Part shown: one piece after another, positions 1 through 12,295 of the stretch
Layout: every line of letters starts with the position of its first letter
Numbering within the stretch: position 1 is the first letter of the stretch
Origin: Pontederia crassipes
Lineage: Eukaryota > Streptophyta > Magnoliopsida > Commelinales > Pontederiaceae
Direction: 5' to 3'
Assembly (NCBI GenBank): GCA_030549335.1
Contig: CM060186.1
Coordinates: 18,343,189-18,407,188 of the forward strand
DNA: 64,000 nt
Notes under the pieces: generated by a model
The model's database searches: none
The model's input: the letters and a program-made list of their open reading frames with translations, nothing else
Told to the model about the DNA's origin: nothing
Position numbers and translations under genes: made by a program

Positions 1-633
1 TTTTTATTATATTATTTTATTTTTATACAATTATCTATTTTAAAAGTTAAAAAATAAAGATAAATATAATTTATAAATAAATTTAAATAAAAAATAATTT
101 TATCATAATATTTATTTACGAATATAAGTGAGACAAGAGACTAATAAGACAGAAGAGAAAAGACAGAAAGAAAGAGAAGTAGGGGAGGATTAATCTAGTC
201 TATAATTAGTAATTTCTTCTCATTTAATCGATTTGATGAAATGAGAAATATAATTTTAGGATGACTTAAATATTCCACCCTATCCTTCCTAATTAATATA
301 AAATAATTATCCAAACAAGATTTACACCTCCATATTCCACCTCACCCCTCAAAAACCCTCAATTCAAACAAGTGCAACTTTAAAAAAAAGAAGAATGATA
401 TGATCAAACCATAGTATTCATGGGGTAGTTATGGTATAGCCATAGTAGTAAAATGAAATCGATGGCGATGAGTTGATTTTTATTTTGTGAGAAGCTTAGG
501 ATTTGATAATTAATCATACTAATTCACATTTATTTTTTAAATTAAAATATTTTATTTCCCCTTGTTCTTTTGTTGGAAAATGTACTTTGAAGTTGTATTT
601 ATGATTGTTACATTTTTTATTTCTTTCGTCCAA

Positions 634-699
634 GGCGGACCAAGGTTATAGGTGAGGGGGCCCTTAACTTTCGTATAATGGTTGCATACTTGGTCCGCC
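634..699. repeat. Inverted repeat, 11-bp perfect stem
   Basis: GGCGGACCAAG at 634-644 is exactly complementary to CTTGGTCCGCC at 689-699, leaving a 44-nt loop that holds GAGGGGGCCCTT. The arms do not extend outward. It could be a small foldback or a chance palindrome; an RNA role is not shown. Confidence 0.5.
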
Positions 700-791
700 C
701 TGTATATTATCATTCCTTTTTATAGTGATTTATGTTTTCATTGATGTGTCACTATAATTAAATCATTTGGTCAAGAAAAGAAATATATAGT

Positions 792-822
792 AGTGCTCAC
801 AAAAAAAGATTTTGTGAGCATT
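792..822. repeat. Hairpin, 13-bp stem and 5-nt loop
   Basis: AGTGCTCACAAAA at 792-804 pairs with TTTTGTGAGCATT at 810-822 (one G-T pair), around the loop AAAGA. No gene ends beside it, so a terminator role has no support. Confidence 0.55.
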
Positions 823-2156
823 ACATTCAATATCTATAAGCATATGTTGATTTTTGACAAGGTATATTTTTAATAAGTCTCAGCTAGATATGAATAATAT
901 TTTTTTATAAGTACGGAGTTTTTAAAATTATGTTCTTTCTTATGACTCATGAGTTTGGCGTACGCGTCAGACATCTCGGTACTTCATGTGCATAACGTAA
1001 CACTTCTTTTTTACATGAAGAAAATAGCATTTTAATTGCTTAATGTCCATTTTCTTTTTACCCCCAAAAAAACGACATGAGACGAGTAATATTGAATTAA
1101 TAATTGAATCAGACATAAGACGAGTAATATTGGATTATTCTCTTACTGCCGGAGCACGGAGCTGAGAAGGGGGAGCTAGGATGCATCTGATGGCATGCTT
1201 CACGTGGCATGCATCGTGAACCAGACATGGCGGTCTAATGCGTCTGGTGCCTGGCCGATATGGTTGGAAAACTTGGAACGGAACCAAGCGCTAATTAATT
1301 GCGAGCAGCAGCGTTTTGCAAACACACTTGGGACAATTGCAAACGCTTGGTGCGCAGGAGGCGTCCATGATCTTTTCCCTGCAAAGACAGCGACTCTGCG
1401 GAAAGAATAAGTTAACACCCACTTCAGTCACCACCTTCTTGCACGTCCAACCCCCAGTTGCGGGGAGAGAAAGGGACATCTACGAGAGAGAGAGGCCTTC
1501 AATTATTATTTTATCTAGGGAGGGAAGGGACGCTGGCCAAGCGGCAGGACCTGCACATCCACGGCCACAGGCGTCTTTGGCAGTTGGCACTCCCACATGA
1601 TGAAGGCGGGGGCCATCGTTTTCGGCCATGTCCGCCTCCGAGGCTGTGGCCGTCGATTGTTGTGTCGTACGAAAAAAAGATAAGGCCCCGTCGGCGTCGC
1701 CTCTGCTTCGTCCATGTCTCGCAATCACCAAAATTTATGGCTGTCATGTACAACCAAACACAAGTTTACGTTTCTTGCAGTGTGTCACTCCCATGTGTTC
1801 CAGCAGCTCCAAGAATAATGCCTCCAATTCAGTTCTCATGTGACTGCAGCAAACTGAGCTCACATTTGAAAGTCCGCAGACTGATGCCAATGAAATGATT
1901 AAATATCTTACAATGGGGGGTGTATTATTTTAGATCCACGTTTCTGCGCTAACATCTAATGCATACATTAATTGATTTATTGCAATAAAAGTATACATGT
2001 GCCCGCATCATCTATACATCTTCAGTCTGCTTACCCTTTCTTTCTTGCCCCCTGGCTTTTTTGAATATTTTTCGAACTAGTACATAACTAAATTGAAGTT
2101 GAAATGAAAGAATGATAAATATACATTTTTCTGATCAAAGTGAAGCTCAAAGGATC

Positions 2157-3798
2157 TACTACAAGAAAAAGGTTGATTACAAACGGTCAAAATCATCTAT
2201 AATTAGCCCCAAAATCATCTGTAATCTGATTACTATCGACAGAACCTATCCGTCGAAAAAACGATCGTCGCAAATCATTTTTCGATGGTCGGAGAAAATT
2301 CGTCGAAAGTATCGATGGTTTTGACCGCCGAAAGTTTCGGCGATCAAAACCGTCGAAACTTTCGGCGGTCGTCGCAACCCACCGAAACTTTCGATAGTCA
2401 CAAATCGTCGAAACTTTCGGCGGTCGTCGCAATCATTGAACTTTCAGCGATCGCAACCGTTGCAAAAAAGTTTTAAAATATAAAAAAAATTAGCCGGCTG
2501 CCCGTGGCAAGATCCGGCCGCCAGATTAGGCCGCGGCCGGCCAGATCACGCCGGCATGGCGGCCGGCTAGATCTGACTGCCGGATCTCCAGCGGCCGGAT
2601 CCGGCCATCGGGGTCAGCTCTAGCCGCCCGGCGACAGATCCGATTGTCGGGGTCAGCTCTAGCCGCCCGGCGACAGATCCGACCGGCCGTTGACAGATCC
2701 GGCCGCTCGGCGGCAGATCCGACCGCCCGCGGTCAGATCCGGCGGGCAGGCGGCCGGTTTGGCCGTGGGAGGTCAGATCGGCCTCCTGCTGGCCACGACG
2801 GCTACATTCTGGGGAGAGAGAGAGAGGGACGCGCGAGGGTCACCTGCGATCGTCGACCGAGAGGGAGAGGGTTGCCGGCCGGGAGGTCGTCGGGCGAGTG
2901 AGGTCGTCGAGGGAGAGAGAGGAGAGAGGGAGAGAGAAGTAGATAGGAGTGGGATTGAGAAGTAGATGTATATATTATATATATATAGGTGGAAAGATGA
3001 GATAGCGGGAAAATTAAAAAAAAGGGGGATAGTGAAATTTTAATTATCGATGACTCTGACCGTTAGAAAAGTAAATATTAATTATTTTTAAAATTACCGA
3101 CGATTGTGACCGTCGAAAATTATTTAATTATAAAAATGAAATACTATATTTAGTTATATATAATATTTATTTTTTTATTTTACCGACGGTTTGAACTGTC
3201 GTTAATTATTATCGACGATTGAAACCGTCAAAAATTATGATGGTTCGGACTGTCGCTAATTATATTAATAAAATATTCCTCATATTATATTATTATACAT
3301 TTATCGACGATTATGACCGTCGGAAATTACGACGGATAGATATCCGTCAGAAATATTGACGTTCCTAATCGTCAAAAAATAAAATAATAATATAACAAAT
3401 TACATAATTTATTATTTTCATTTTCGACAATTGTAATGGTAAAAAATTTCATCGAAAATTATGACGGATGGATATCCGTCGGAAATATCGACGTTTCTAA
3501 TCGTCGAAAAATAAAATAATAATATAATAAATGACATAATTTATTATTTTTATTTTCGACGGTTGTGATCGTCGAAAATTGTGATGGATGGATAAGCGTC
3601 GGAAATATCGATGTTCCTAATCGTCAAAAAATAAAATAATAATATAATAAATTACATAATTTATTATTTTTATTTTCGACGATTGTAATCGTCGGAAATT
3701 CTATCAAAAATATTTTCGTCCCAAAATCCGTCGAAAATTATGACGGATTTCTATCCGTCGGAAATTGCCCATCGAAAAATGGCAATTTTCTTGTAGTG
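2157..3798. mobile_element. Non-autonomous CACTA-type element
   Basis: The left end reads TACTACAAGAAAAA (first base changed from the usual C) and the right end, read inward, CACTACAAGAAAATTG. The element is flanked by the 3-bp direct repeat ATC at 2154-2156 and 3799-3801, the duplication length made by CACTA (En/Spm) transposases. Both subterminal regions carry many copies of short units such as CGTCGAAA and CCGTCGGAAAT, the type of sequence bound by a TNPA-like protein. The core (2480-2920) is GC-rich with CCGGATC-like repeats and then GA-rich; it has no recognisable coding capacity. The element would depend on a transposase from elsewhere. Well supported by ends, duplication and repeats together. 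Confidence 0.88.
3040..3780. repeat. Subterminal repeat array of the CACTA element
   Basis: Units of about 120-132 bp are repeated: the segment ATAAAATAATAATATA recurs at about 3379, 3511 and 3631, each time followed by inverted pairs such as TTCGACG..CGTCGAAA and GACGGATGGATATCCGTC. The alternating direct and inverted short motifs fit a transposase-binding subterminal array. Confidence 0.7.
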
Positions 3799-3801
3799 AT
3801 C

Positions 3802-4615
3802 AGTGAACCATTTAAGACACAACTCCAATAATCGATTGTGTCAATCATACTTAATTTCATTTTTACGTTATTACATTTTTTTGTGTCTCAAATCTACATA
3901 AGATTTTCAGAGTTCAAAACTATTAATAGTTAATTAATTCGAGGTGAAACTTCAAGAACTAGCAAAAAATACAATTTCGCTAATTAATTGTGTCAACCAT
4001 CCTTGATTTCATTTTTACGTACAGCTCTTTCGACTTTGAGTATAATTGGATCGCTCTTGAATGTTGAGATGATAACAAAATGCAAGTCCCAACTTAGGAA
4101 CAACAAAATCGTGTTGTTCCAACTTCCAAGTCTAAAATGCAGCTGCTTAGCTGCCTTCCTCGAACAATTTCAAGCAACGCTACTAGTGATGTAATGATTG
4201 AAAAATGGTTCATGGACAAAGCCATTTTTGGCCTGAGACGCTACGATTCTTTACGTGAAGTATAGATTTCTTGATTAATTATATGCAAAGGCATATAATT
4301 TAAATATAAATTAACTAACTCTAAACATAAATACAAACAAACAATCTTATTTTAAAATCTAATTTCATGTGCATATGATGTCATGACCATCTTAATCGAT
4401 ATTCTTATTAGGAACATGTTGGGATTCAATGTACGAGAGGCAATGCAAGACAGAGAACGACCTCCAACAAGAGCTGTCTAATAATTACCACACAAAATAT
4501 GCTCGTCTAATACTAGTATGTAACTGTTCATAATTAACATAAGCAGGTTTGACGAGGAAACATATGAAAGACTATTTACATACAAAAGTCCATAAAATAT
4601 GTTGTAAATTATGTA
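3802..4615. other. Intergenic, short direct repeat only
   Basis: No gene is visible. A segment of about 37 bp at 3833-3869 (ending ATTTCATTTTTACGT) recurs with a few changes at 3984-4020. The open frame at 3988-4194 starts inside this repeat and resembles nothing known. Confidence 0.4.
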
Positions 4616-4899
4616 TGTCAGATATTCTGCATCGAAAATCATATAAAAAAATTTTAAAGCGACATAACATTTTATAAGATGAAAATAGACAAAAAAGATT
4701 ACAATTACATTAATTTTTGTCCTTACCTTTAAAGAGTTTATATAGGTACTTCTTTTATAGAGATGAGAGAAATTATAGTATGATTGAGATTCTCTACTCA
4801 TCTCTCAAAATTAGGACAACTATTACATTGTATAAAAATAAACTAATTTCGAATCATAAACAAAATACCCTATAAAATATTGGAACATCCTAGGACTAG

Positions 4900-5940
4900 A
4901 GAAAATTACACCAAATGCCCTCTAACTTTCAAGTTTGCTCAGTGATGCCTTTCAACTTCACTTTGTAACAGCAATGCCCTCCATCATCCAACTTGTTGCA
5001 TGGAATGCCCTCTCGACCGAGAATAGCCAATTTCTCGATCGATCTGCTGACATGGAGATGCACTCTCTCTGCCACGTAGGAGAGCATTTGACGTGGCACC
5101 TTCACGTTAGCAAATTAATAATAAATAATATTAAATAATAATAAAATATTAAAGAAATCATTTTCTCTCTCTCGTCCTCGCCTCCGGCGAACTCACGCCG
5201 GCGAAGAGCAAAGGGGGCCCTCACGCCCTTCTGCGACCTCCGGCAAGGTCGCAGAGGGGGGCGAGGCCCCCCTTTGCCCGCGCCGACGAACAACAAAGGG
5301 GTGGGAGGGGGGGGGGGGGGGGGCGAGGCCCCCCCTTTGCCCGCGCTGACGAACAACGAAGGGGGGGTGGGGCTCGCCCCCCCTCTGTGACCTTCGACGA
5401 GGTCGGGGGGAGGGGGGGGGCGAGGCCTCCCCTTTGCCCGCGCCGACGAACAACGAAGGGGGGGTGGGGCTCGCCCCCCCTCTGTGACCTCCGGCCCCCT
5501 TTGCCCGCGCCGGCGAACAGCAAAAGCCCCCCCCCCCTCTGCAACCTCCGGGGCCTCGCCCCCCTCTACGACCTCCGGCGAGGTCGCAGAGGGGGGGCCG
5601 AAGGTCATAGAGGGGGGCGAGGCCCCCCTTTGCTCTTCGTCGACGTGGGTTCGCCGGAGGAGAGGATGGAAGAGAAGAAATGACTTCTTTAATATTTTAT
5701 TATTATTTTAATATTATTTATTTTAATTTGTTGATATGGTGGTGCCACGTCAAATGCTCTCCTACGTGGCAGAGAGAGTGCATTGCCACGTCAGGAGACC
5801 GACCGGGAAACTGGCTATTCCCGGTCGGGAGGGCATGTCATGCAATAAGTTAGAAGATGGAGGGTATCGTTGTTACAAAATGAAATTGGAGAGCATCGCT
5901 GAGCAAACTTGAAAGTTGAAATGCATTTGGTGTAATTTAC
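4900..5940. mobile_element. Mutator-like element with long terminal inverted repeats
   Basis: The two ends are long inverted repeats (about 4900-5170 and 5670-5940), sharing AAATTACACCAAATG at the tip, then a block with CAAGTTTGCTCAG, and further in CTCTCTGCCACGTAGG and GGAGAGCATTTGACGTGG. The 11-bp sequence CCTAGGACTAG occurs just outside both ends (4889-4899 and 5941-5951), within the 8-11 bp made by Mutator-type elements; the true duplication may be 9-11 bp. The matching spot in the other Copia LTR (about 20085-20100) is uninterrupted, which confirms the insertion. The interior is C/G-rich tandem repeat with no credible protein. Confidence 0.85.
5200..5630. repeat. G/C-rich imperfect tandem repeats inside the Mutator-like element
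   Basis: Units built from GAGGCCCCCCTTTGCCCG, GCCGACGAACAAC and CTCTGTGACCT recur several times, including a run of about 20 G at 5309-5322 and nearby. Long proline- and arginine-rich frames (for example 5102-5608 minus) arise from this composition and are not treated as genes. G-tracts could form quadruplexes. Confidence 0.7.
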
Positions 5941-5997
5941 CCTAGGACTAGATGAGTTTCCAATTGAGGTAGAATTCAAAAAATTTATTAAAACGTC

Positions 5998-8303
5998 TCC
6001 ACCTTGAATTGAATCTTACTTAATCTTTGGCTCAGTATATTGCACTTAAATTGTCATAGTACACTCTAGACTGATCTTGTTATAGTCCAATATCTCTAAC
6101 AAGGTCTTTCAACTATATACATTTCTTAGCAACTTCTATTAATGATATGTACTCTGCCTTTGTTGTGGATAATGTAATTGATGGCTATAATATAGCTTTC
6201 CAACTGATGAGAAAATTATCAAGAGAGAAAACATAGTCACCGATCTTCTTCTATCACTATTTGTAAATCCAAGTTTGAATATTATGCAATTAAACACTTT
6301 AGCATTTTTCTAGACAGGTCAATATTAGATGCTACTCTTGGGTATGGAAAGATACACTTTACTATCTGTCAATGCTTTTTTCTAATGTTTCTCATGAATC
6401 TGTTGACAACACTAATGGCATGTGCAATACCAAGTCATGTGCATACCATGGTATTCATCAAAACTCCAGCATTGGCACATGGAACTCGAGACATGTATAC
6501 TTTTTTCTTCATCAAACATAAATGTAATTGTGGAAAGGTGCGCATTTTAATTTGATGGAGCGCTTAAGGTCTTCACTGTAGGCATACCAAAATTGGATAA
6601 ATATTCTAAATATAACTTTTTAGATAGAAAGAATTTACCTTTTATGTGATTCCCATAAATCTCTATCCCTATTTTTTATTGCATCAAAATTCTTCATATC
6701 AAATTTTACACTAAAGAGCTTCGTCGAATTATGAATGTCTGATATGTTCCTAATAAAAATCAACATAGCATTAATGTACAAGAGCATATAGGGTGGAGTC
6801 ACCTCCACCTTCTTGTGATATACACAACAATTGTAAGGACTTTCATAAAATTATCAAATCTCTTGTACTTTCAAGATATATAATGATTTTTTCAATCTGC
6901 CAAGATGATCTCCTTGCCTGGGAAAGAGAATCCATGTGGCTTGATGATGTCTTCTTCAAGTTACCCATTGTAGAAATATTGTCTTCGCGCCTAATTGCTC
7001 AAGTTTCAAATTTTGATGTGCTACAAAGACAAGTAGCACCCGAATGGAAGTGTGCCTAACAATTCAAGAGAAAATCTCATTGTAATCTACTCCCTCTTTT
7101 TTTACTGTAGCATTTAACAATTATATATATTTTGTATATGATACCTTCAACTTTTGAACGTCTAAGATTCTTCTTAAAAATTCACTTGCATCCGATGACC
7201 TTTTTACCTTTTAGTAACTTGACTACCTCCCAAGTCTAATTCTTGTGACGATATTTTATTTCTTCATCCATTATCGCAATTCACTATTCTAATTTTGCAT
7301 GCGTAACGATATTCTTGTAGTCGACGGCTCTAGAGACTCCACCTTGTGATTATATTAATATAAAAGATTTTTTTGTCCATCATATTATCATGTTGAAGAA
7401 AAATTGGAACTAAGGGCAAAGAAAAGTCTTTTTGGGATATGGCGCAGGTGTGAAAGGCTACAAAATTTATTCTCCTGTGGAGCACAAGATTATTTACAAC
7501 AAAAGTATATCTTTTGATTAAACAAATCTCTCCTAATATAAAGTAGATATTATTGACTCAACAAATGAGAGTGTCAACAAACAGGTGAAATATGAATTAA
7601 CTCCAATCTAGAATGACGCAGAAGGATGGAATTAAACTGAACAACTACAAAAATAGAAGCAATATCAAGTCTAGGTGTCAAACATGCTCACAGGCAAGTA
7701 GACCCTCCTAAGCGATATGACTTTGAGGACATGATTGCATATTTTCTAATCAATCGTGATTGTAGAGCTCCCATTCAACATATAACATATTGTGCTAACA
7801 GTGTCAGACATTGACTTGTTCAAGTCAGAATTTGAGAGCATACGTCATGCTCTCTATAGAAGTGTTTTTGTCCATGTGTTTTGCTACACGATTTTGTTGG
7901 GGTGTATTTTTTGATAGTGTGATATCTGAAAATTCCTTCATTTTTGCAAAATTGATCAAATTTAGATGAATAGAACTTTAAGCTATCATCAGTATGAAAG
8001 TGTTTTACTTTCATTGATGTCTGTATGATTTTCCACCAAAGTCTTCCATTGTTTGAATGCTTCAAATGTTTCACTCTTATGCTTCATCATGAATATCCAT
8101 GTCATCTTTGAGGAATAATCTATTACAATAGGATGTATCTAAAATCTCCTAAAAATGGAACACAAAAGGGCCCCAACAGTCAATATGGATCTAATCAAGT
8201 GTTGTCTCTTGTGTACTGATTTTCTAAATTGAAGTCATTTTTTGTTTCCAAAGACACATTGCTTGCAAAAACCCAATTTTGGATATCTTTTGACCACATA
8301 GAA
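5998..8303 (-). pseudogene. Copia pol remnant: integrase, reverse transcriptase, RNase H
   Basis: On the minus strand, reading from 8300 down, there is an integrase start with a zinc-knuckle-like LGFCKQCVFG near 8230-8270, then DDSLKFYSSKFDQFCKNEG at about 7935-7985 (the RTDNGLEF..FC region of Copia integrase) and a TPTKS remnant of TPQQNG. Near 6900-7000 lie LEEDII and PHGFSFPGKE, the reverse transcriptase region before the YVDD box; near 6130-6180 STTKAEYISL-IEVAKK, the RNase H end. Stops and frameshifts occur throughout, so no protein is made. The order integrase before reverse transcriptase identifies Ty1/Copia rather than Gypsy. Confidence 0.82.
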
Positions 8304-8308
8304 GGCTT

Positions 8309-9621
8309 TGATGCACAAAAAATTATGCATTAATTTAGGCCATTTAATTAGTATTTTGGGAAGTTTTGTATTCATGAAAGAGTATTTTTTTATTTATTTT
8401 TAGAGAATTGCTTATAGATTTGATTTCTATCTAATATTGAACAATTTTATTACATGAATTACAAACGATAATAAAATGATGGGAATAAGTCACAAATGGC
8501 AACATATTGAATTTCAAGTATCAGTGACACATGTTGTAATGATCATGATCGAAAGAAGCCTCAAAAGTGTTGAAAATTATATTCGATCACGACCATGCCC
8601 AATAGGGTCACGGTTGTGTTGTCCTGCCACAACCATGCCAAAAGGGTGTTCCAAAGTGCAAAAAATGTCTTCCTCGGTCACGCCCGTGCTTGTGAGTCAG
8701 TTATGGAGCAGTTTTATCCACTTCTTCATTGGAAATTCGATTTCCTCCTTGGAGGGACGAAGAATCTATATAAGGGAGGAAAAGGACCTAAAAAATATCC
8801 TTGGAGCGTTGTTTTGAAGACCACAAAAGTAGAAGCCCGAGAACGATCGTGAAGCTCTACTGAAAACTCGAGAGAGGACGTGCTCGACATTAGCAAGAGT
8901 TCTTTATTTTCTTTTCCTAAACATCTTCATTACATTTGATGTTATTTTTATTACATTTATTTATTTATTAAGGTCATACTAGTTGACCCCTATTTATGTA
9001 TTGTAATTCTTCTTAATATTAGTTTAGTTTAAATCTTTAATAGCATTTCATATTTGTGTTTAATGTTTTTCTTTGATTTTGTGATTTGTGAGTTAATTGT
9101 TATCTAAGAAGTATGTAATTAATTTCATAATATTTTATAGGATTGATTTTATTTCTTTCATGTCACAATTTGGAAAATCAAAAGATATCTAATTTGTGAA
9201 GCCATTAATGTGACTTGACAAAGCCCTTAATCATAATTCTAATTGAATCAATATCTTGATTAATTAGATAAGTTAAAAATCAAAAGGATTAATTTGTTCT
9301 AATTATTCTTAAGATATAGGAATTAAAACCCGAAACATTAGGTAACTAATTTTGGAAATTTAACTTTATTATTTATTCAGTTAATTCTAATTTGAGAAAA
9401 TTCATTGCATTCTAGTGTAATAGTTATGTGTCCTAATAATCAAATCATAATTTTTGTAGGTGGTCATTTTTTATATTGTTTTATTTACAAATAAAATAAA
9501 TCATTTTCTTAATTTTTGAATTTACAAGGTTAATAAGTCATTAACCATCCTCGTGATAACTATCACACCACTCAAGCAATTAGTACACTTGCTAGCATTT
9601 GCTCTTATTTTGATCGCATCA
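8309..9621 (+). mobile_element. Solo LTR, probably of a Gypsy (Tat/Retand-like) element
   Basis: The ends are TGATGC and GCATCA, a perfect terminal inverted repeat with TG..CA. Flanking 5-mers GGCTT (8304-8308) and TGCTT (9622-9626) agree at four of five positions, as an old target duplication would. It lies between two parts of the Copia integrase/gag-pre-integrase region. Inside, CTATATAAGG at about 8768 looks like a TATA box with the R region downstream; the end, with CATCCTCGTGATAAC and GATCGCATCA, is typical of some plant Gypsy LTRs. The lineage is an inference. Confidence 0.78.
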
Positions 9622-9626
9622 TGCTT

Positions 9627-10786
9627 GTTGAGGATGTCCTCCTTTTTTAGCTCATATGTCCGAGTTGCATATGTCACAATTTGAATATTTCTGATTCTAA
9701 TTAGATTGACTAATTAATGCAACCATGCCATATATTATTGTGTCTTGTAATATATATAAGGACTTCTGTTTGACCCCTTTTATGACTTTAATATCAATCT
9801 TGGTGATGGTAAGAACACTTCTTGTAGCATCAATTCGACATATCTTGAAGTTTTGAACTCTAATGATATCATATTTTTCTTCTATTGTGGAACATGACGA
9901 ACATTTGTCAATGTCATAGATGAGTTCTTATTTTAATTGAGTTTATTCCAATTATTTTTCAAACTGCATCATTTCCCCATGATGATGTTTTTGTCGTCGG
10001 TCTTCTAATAAGTTGAGAACCATTTTTTGTGTGAAGTCAAATGATAAGAGTATCCTGAATTGACAACTTAACTCTCTTCTAAACATCTTTGATATCAACA
10101 CTATAAGAGTCAAATTGTCATCTTTGAATTAATTACCCTATTGTACGGCTATAATAACAGTGACCTTCTTCTTCTTAGGACAATCCTTCTTCCATTGTCT
10201 AAGTTCTTTGCAATAATTATAGATGTCATTTTGATTGACGTTCTTCTTCTTCGATTTACCCTTCTTAAGGTTCGGATGGTGTTCCTTCTTTGTGATTGTC
10301 ACCAACTCTACGACTTGAGTCTATAGAGCTTTGTCATATGCCTTATGTCGATGTTCATAAGTGTGCAAACTCAATCTTACTTCTTTTGAAATTATTGTGT
10401 CTCTTTCAATGATAACAAACTGAATAAAATTTTCGTATGATAGGGAAGAGACTCCAACAGAAATAGGGTAGCATCTTCATCCTCAATTTTCACATCTATG
10501 TTCTTAATTTCATTAATAGAGTATTCATCTGATCAAGATAATTATTCGGAATGGTACCTTCTTTCATGTAGAGGGCAAATAGATGTTGCTTCAATAGCAA
10601 CTATTAGTCAGAGACTTTGTCATGACTAGACTCTCAAGTTTCGAGCACAGACCAATCATCATTTTTTTTATCGACGACTTTAATAATCACATCATCAATC
10701 AAACACAATAAGATCATAAAGTGCGCCTTCTCTTATGCTACCAAATCATCGAGGTCGATCTCTATTGATTTTCCTTCGAATACTCC
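9627..10786 (-). pseudogene. Copia gag and protease region remnant
   Basis: On the minus strand from 10786 downward the frame reads GKSIEIDLDDLVA, then FMILLCLIDDV and LFALYMKEGTIPNNYLDQMN near 10500-10600, matching the gag (UBN2-type) domain of plant Copia elements, followed by LPYHTKILF. Closer to 9640-9680 CHMQLGHMS-like residues match the gag-pre-integrase GHMS motif. Several stops break the frame. It continues across the CACTA insertion to 19702-19810. Confidence 0.75.
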
Positions 10787-11160
10787 CACTACAAGAAAAT
10801 GGGCTATTGGCGACGCAAAGTAGCGTCGCATATTTGGTGACGCTATATAGACGTCACTAGCGCCTTTATGGCGTCCACTTTGTGTCCCAATAATGAGACG
10901 TTATTTGCCTCTCGATAGCATCTCATTAGGGTGTTCTTAGCTATTCATGAAATAGACGCTAATGATGGTGCAATGGAGACGCTACATAGATGCTACTATT
11001 GCACGCTGCGGAGCGAAAAAGTGCGGGAGAACCTAACGCCATTCTCGCGTCGACAACACACGATACTATGCTCGCATCTCACCATTTGCGGCTCTAAAGA
11101 GACACTATCTGGCGTCACACGCTTAGGCGACGCTATGTAGACGCGAATGTGATTACTTGA
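10787..11160. promoter_or_regulatory. Left subterminal repeat region of CACTA
   Basis: Short units related to GCGTC/GACGC occur many times in both directions, for example GTAGCGTCGC, GACGCTATATAGACG and GACGCTACATAGATGC. More copies follow at 11565-11740 and 12215-12290. In En/Spm-type elements such units are binding sites for the tnpA product; binding here is inferred. Confidence 0.7.
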
Positions 11161-11749
11161 CAACTATTCTTAGGTTATCTATATTTATATCGCTATTTGT
11201 TTTATATTTAAACCCTAAACCCTATATATTATATATACTATATGTCAATCAATAAATTAATTAAATATTATATTAGTATTATCAACATATATATGTATTC
11301 CTACATGATTACCCATATTATATATATGTACTACATGATTACATATATATGTATTTTTACATGATAGGAGTGTTCCTAAATATATAATTTATTACCTATA
11401 TTATTTATGTTAGCTATACATACAACATATATCATATCTTAATTACGCATATATTATTTTTATATTCTTAATCATGAAATTATGGTTGTTGAATTAAGAG
11501 AGTGATTTGCTACAAATTATCCCATTTTCTCGTCACCTTGGAGAATCAATAGCGTCAACTTTGCATCTAACTAGAGCTGCTGGCAATGTCGAAGTTATGG
11601 TGACACTATTGACGTCTCTGTAGCGTCGCCAACTTGGGACGCGAACAAGTTTTAGACGCTAGTTTGGTAATACAGGGTTGCTAAATTTCTTTAACGACTC
11701 AATAGCGTCCGTATTGCGCCGCCTTAGCCGACTTTTTATCCTGCTCGCT

Positions 11750-12110
11750 TAATTGAGCACATATAGACATATAAATACACGCAGATTATACTTATATATA
11801 ATAAGTACATATATACATATTATTATCACTTAATCTCACACATATAAACATATACACATATATTCACTTCGAATACGTATATATATAAACGTTATCTATT
11901 TATGACTCGCACATGTATAGACATATACATACACATATATATTTATATATATATATATATATATATAGTTAAACACATTGTTATGACTTAATCTCCCACA
12001 CGTAGACATATACATACGCATATACATATACACACACACACAATTTCGTTATAGACACATATACATATAGATTTATAATTTTATATACATACATGATAGA
12101 TTGTCGGAAG
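11750..12110. repeat. AT-rich dinucleotide and ATACACAT-like low-complexity tract
   Basis: The sequence is dominated by ACATATACATACAC and (TA)n runs, including a TA stretch at about 11939-11967. It lies inside the CACTA element between its left subterminal repeats and the coding part. Confidence 0.7.
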
Positions 12111-12295
12111 GAAATAAAACAACTGAAACGGGGCACAATGCGATGAGACGCTATATTGATAAATAAAATTACATACATAATAGAAAATTTGAAATAGAAG
12201 AACTATTAGCATCGCTCTAGCGTCACAAATTTGGGACGCTAAATCTACATCAACGCCCCTACGATTATGGTGTCTCTACTGTAAGTTAGCGACAC

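Larger units (their letters stand above)
1..2153. other. Left flank, no gene identified
   Basis: This stretch is AT-rich up to about 1130 and more GC-balanced from 1140 to 1900. Open frames in 1195-1898 overlap one another on both strands, match no family I know and have no visible splice partners, so I do not call a gene. Two short hairpins occur (634-699 and 792-822), and a short direct repeat with core GACGAGTAATATTG occurs near 1080 and 1117. It could include the promoter of a gene lying outside the window, but nothing seen proves this. Confidence 0.5.
4616..5997 (-). mobile_element. Copia 3' LTR, split by a Mutator-like insertion
   Basis: Read on the plus strand, the LTR starts TGTCAGATATTCTGC at 4616 and aligns with the other LTR at 19811 (TGTTAGAAATTCTGT). 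It is interrupted from 4900 and resumes after the target duplication at 5952, ending near 5997 next to a purine-rich tract on the minus strand (AAGGTGGAGACG). Without the insert it is about 330 bp, close to the roughly 320 bp of the right LTR. The two copies are strongly diverged, so the insertion is old. Confidence 0.75.

Noticed and set aside
1458..1898. 146-codon plus-strand frame
   Set aside because: Overlaps several frames on both strands, has no family match, no promoter and no splice partners.
2644..2965. Arg/Pro/Gly-rich frames in the short CACTA element
   Set aside because: They come from the repeated CCGGATC core; composition explains them.
3040..3780. CRISPR-like array
   Set aside because: Repeats are spaced irregularly, include inverted copies, and lie in the subterminal part of a CACTA element in plant DNA.
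5102..5608. 168-codon proline-rich frame on the minus strand
   Set aside because: It reads through G/C-rich tandem repeats of a Mutator-like element and is not protein-like.
8476..8852. Two overlapping plus-strand frames
   Set aside because: They lie inside the solo LTR around its TATA box and leader; no protein family.
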